This document shows positions 19,301 to 19,365 of a stretch of 19,365 bases of DNA, piece after piece. The notes below the pieces were generated by a model. The model did not search any database. It was not told where the DNA came from and saw nothing but the letters and a program-made list of their open reading frames with translations. Location: assembly GCA_900543455.1 (NCBI GenBank), contig UQRR01000037.1, positions 1-19,365 of the forward strand, written 5' to 3'. Position 1 is the first letter of the stretch; every line of letters begins with the position of its first letter. Position numbers and translations under genes: made by a program. The stretch is from an uncultured Dialister sp. (lineage in GTDB: Bacteria; Bacillota; Negativicutes; Veillonellales; Dialisteraceae).

Positions 19301-19365
19301 GCCCCTTGGGCGGCTCCGTCCACTGATTATGAATGAAAGCTTTGCGCGAATGAGGAATTAGGAAT
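19286..19365 (-). repeat. Inverted dispersed repeat, right copy (continues to the window end)
   Basis: This is the reverse complement of 1851-1930, nearly identical (GAGGAATTAGGAAT here against GATGAATTAGGAAT expected). It directly precedes the psd operon. The two inverted copies enclose about 17.4 kb including the defence-like operon. Confidence 0.85.

Overview
The window looks like chromosomal DNA of a low-to-mid G+C Firmicute, most likely a member of the Negativicutes (a Dialister-like organism is my best guess). This rests on strong AAGGAGG-type ribosome binding sites, psd/pssA phospholipid genes, DUF2156 and DUF4236 proteins, and intergenic DNA crowded with short dispersed repeats and 7-bp tandem repeats. 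The taxon is an inference and was not tested. No tRNA, rRNA or CRISPR array was seen.

Left flank (1-4300): an ADP-ribosylglycohydrolase-family gene on the minus strand, with substituted metal-binding residues and a long structured leader. Then come a repeat-rich gap, a plus-strand DUF2156 (LPG-synthase C-terminal-like) gene, and a second repeat-rich gap holding a 313-bp MITE-like element. The flank ends with a minus-strand DUF4236/zinc-ribbon membrane protein.

Centre (4245-14600, all minus strand): a compact operon of seven genes with stop/start overlaps or short gaps, running from a promoter near 14600 to an intrinsic terminator at 4245-4297. In transcription order the products are: a 1103-aa multidomain DNA-binding protein with RNA-polymerase alpha-CTD-like and sigma-region-4-like motifs; a radical SAM enzyme; a 229-aa winged-helix-like protein; a PLD-nuclease/SF2 helicase fusion; a 57-aa small protein; a DndD-like SMC-type ATPase with a CxxC hook; and a 140-aa protein resembling Dnd-associated small proteins. 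This has the look of an anti-phage or DNA-modification-linked system. The sulfur-transfer genes of Dnd systems are absent, and the radical SAM enzyme is the only obvious modification-type catalyst. I do not know a described system with this set.

The operon is preceded by a 53-codon leader ORF with a perfect ribosome binding site and an 8-G tract. Only 8 Gs (or 8 plus or minus 3n) keep the frame open through an intrinsic terminator hairpin to a stop codon that overlaps the ribosome binding site of the first big gene. This suggests a phase-variable attenuator acting as an on/off switch, and it is the most striking observation here.

Right flank (14637-19365): a minus-strand protein with two tandem copies of a Cys/His papain-like domain, the second copy having lost both residues. 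Next is a roughly 1-kb gap with no gene, containing repeats and a possible structured RNA. Last is a psd-pssA-glycosyltransferase operon on the minus strand. The final ~80 bp of the window are an inverted near-identical copy of 1851-1930.
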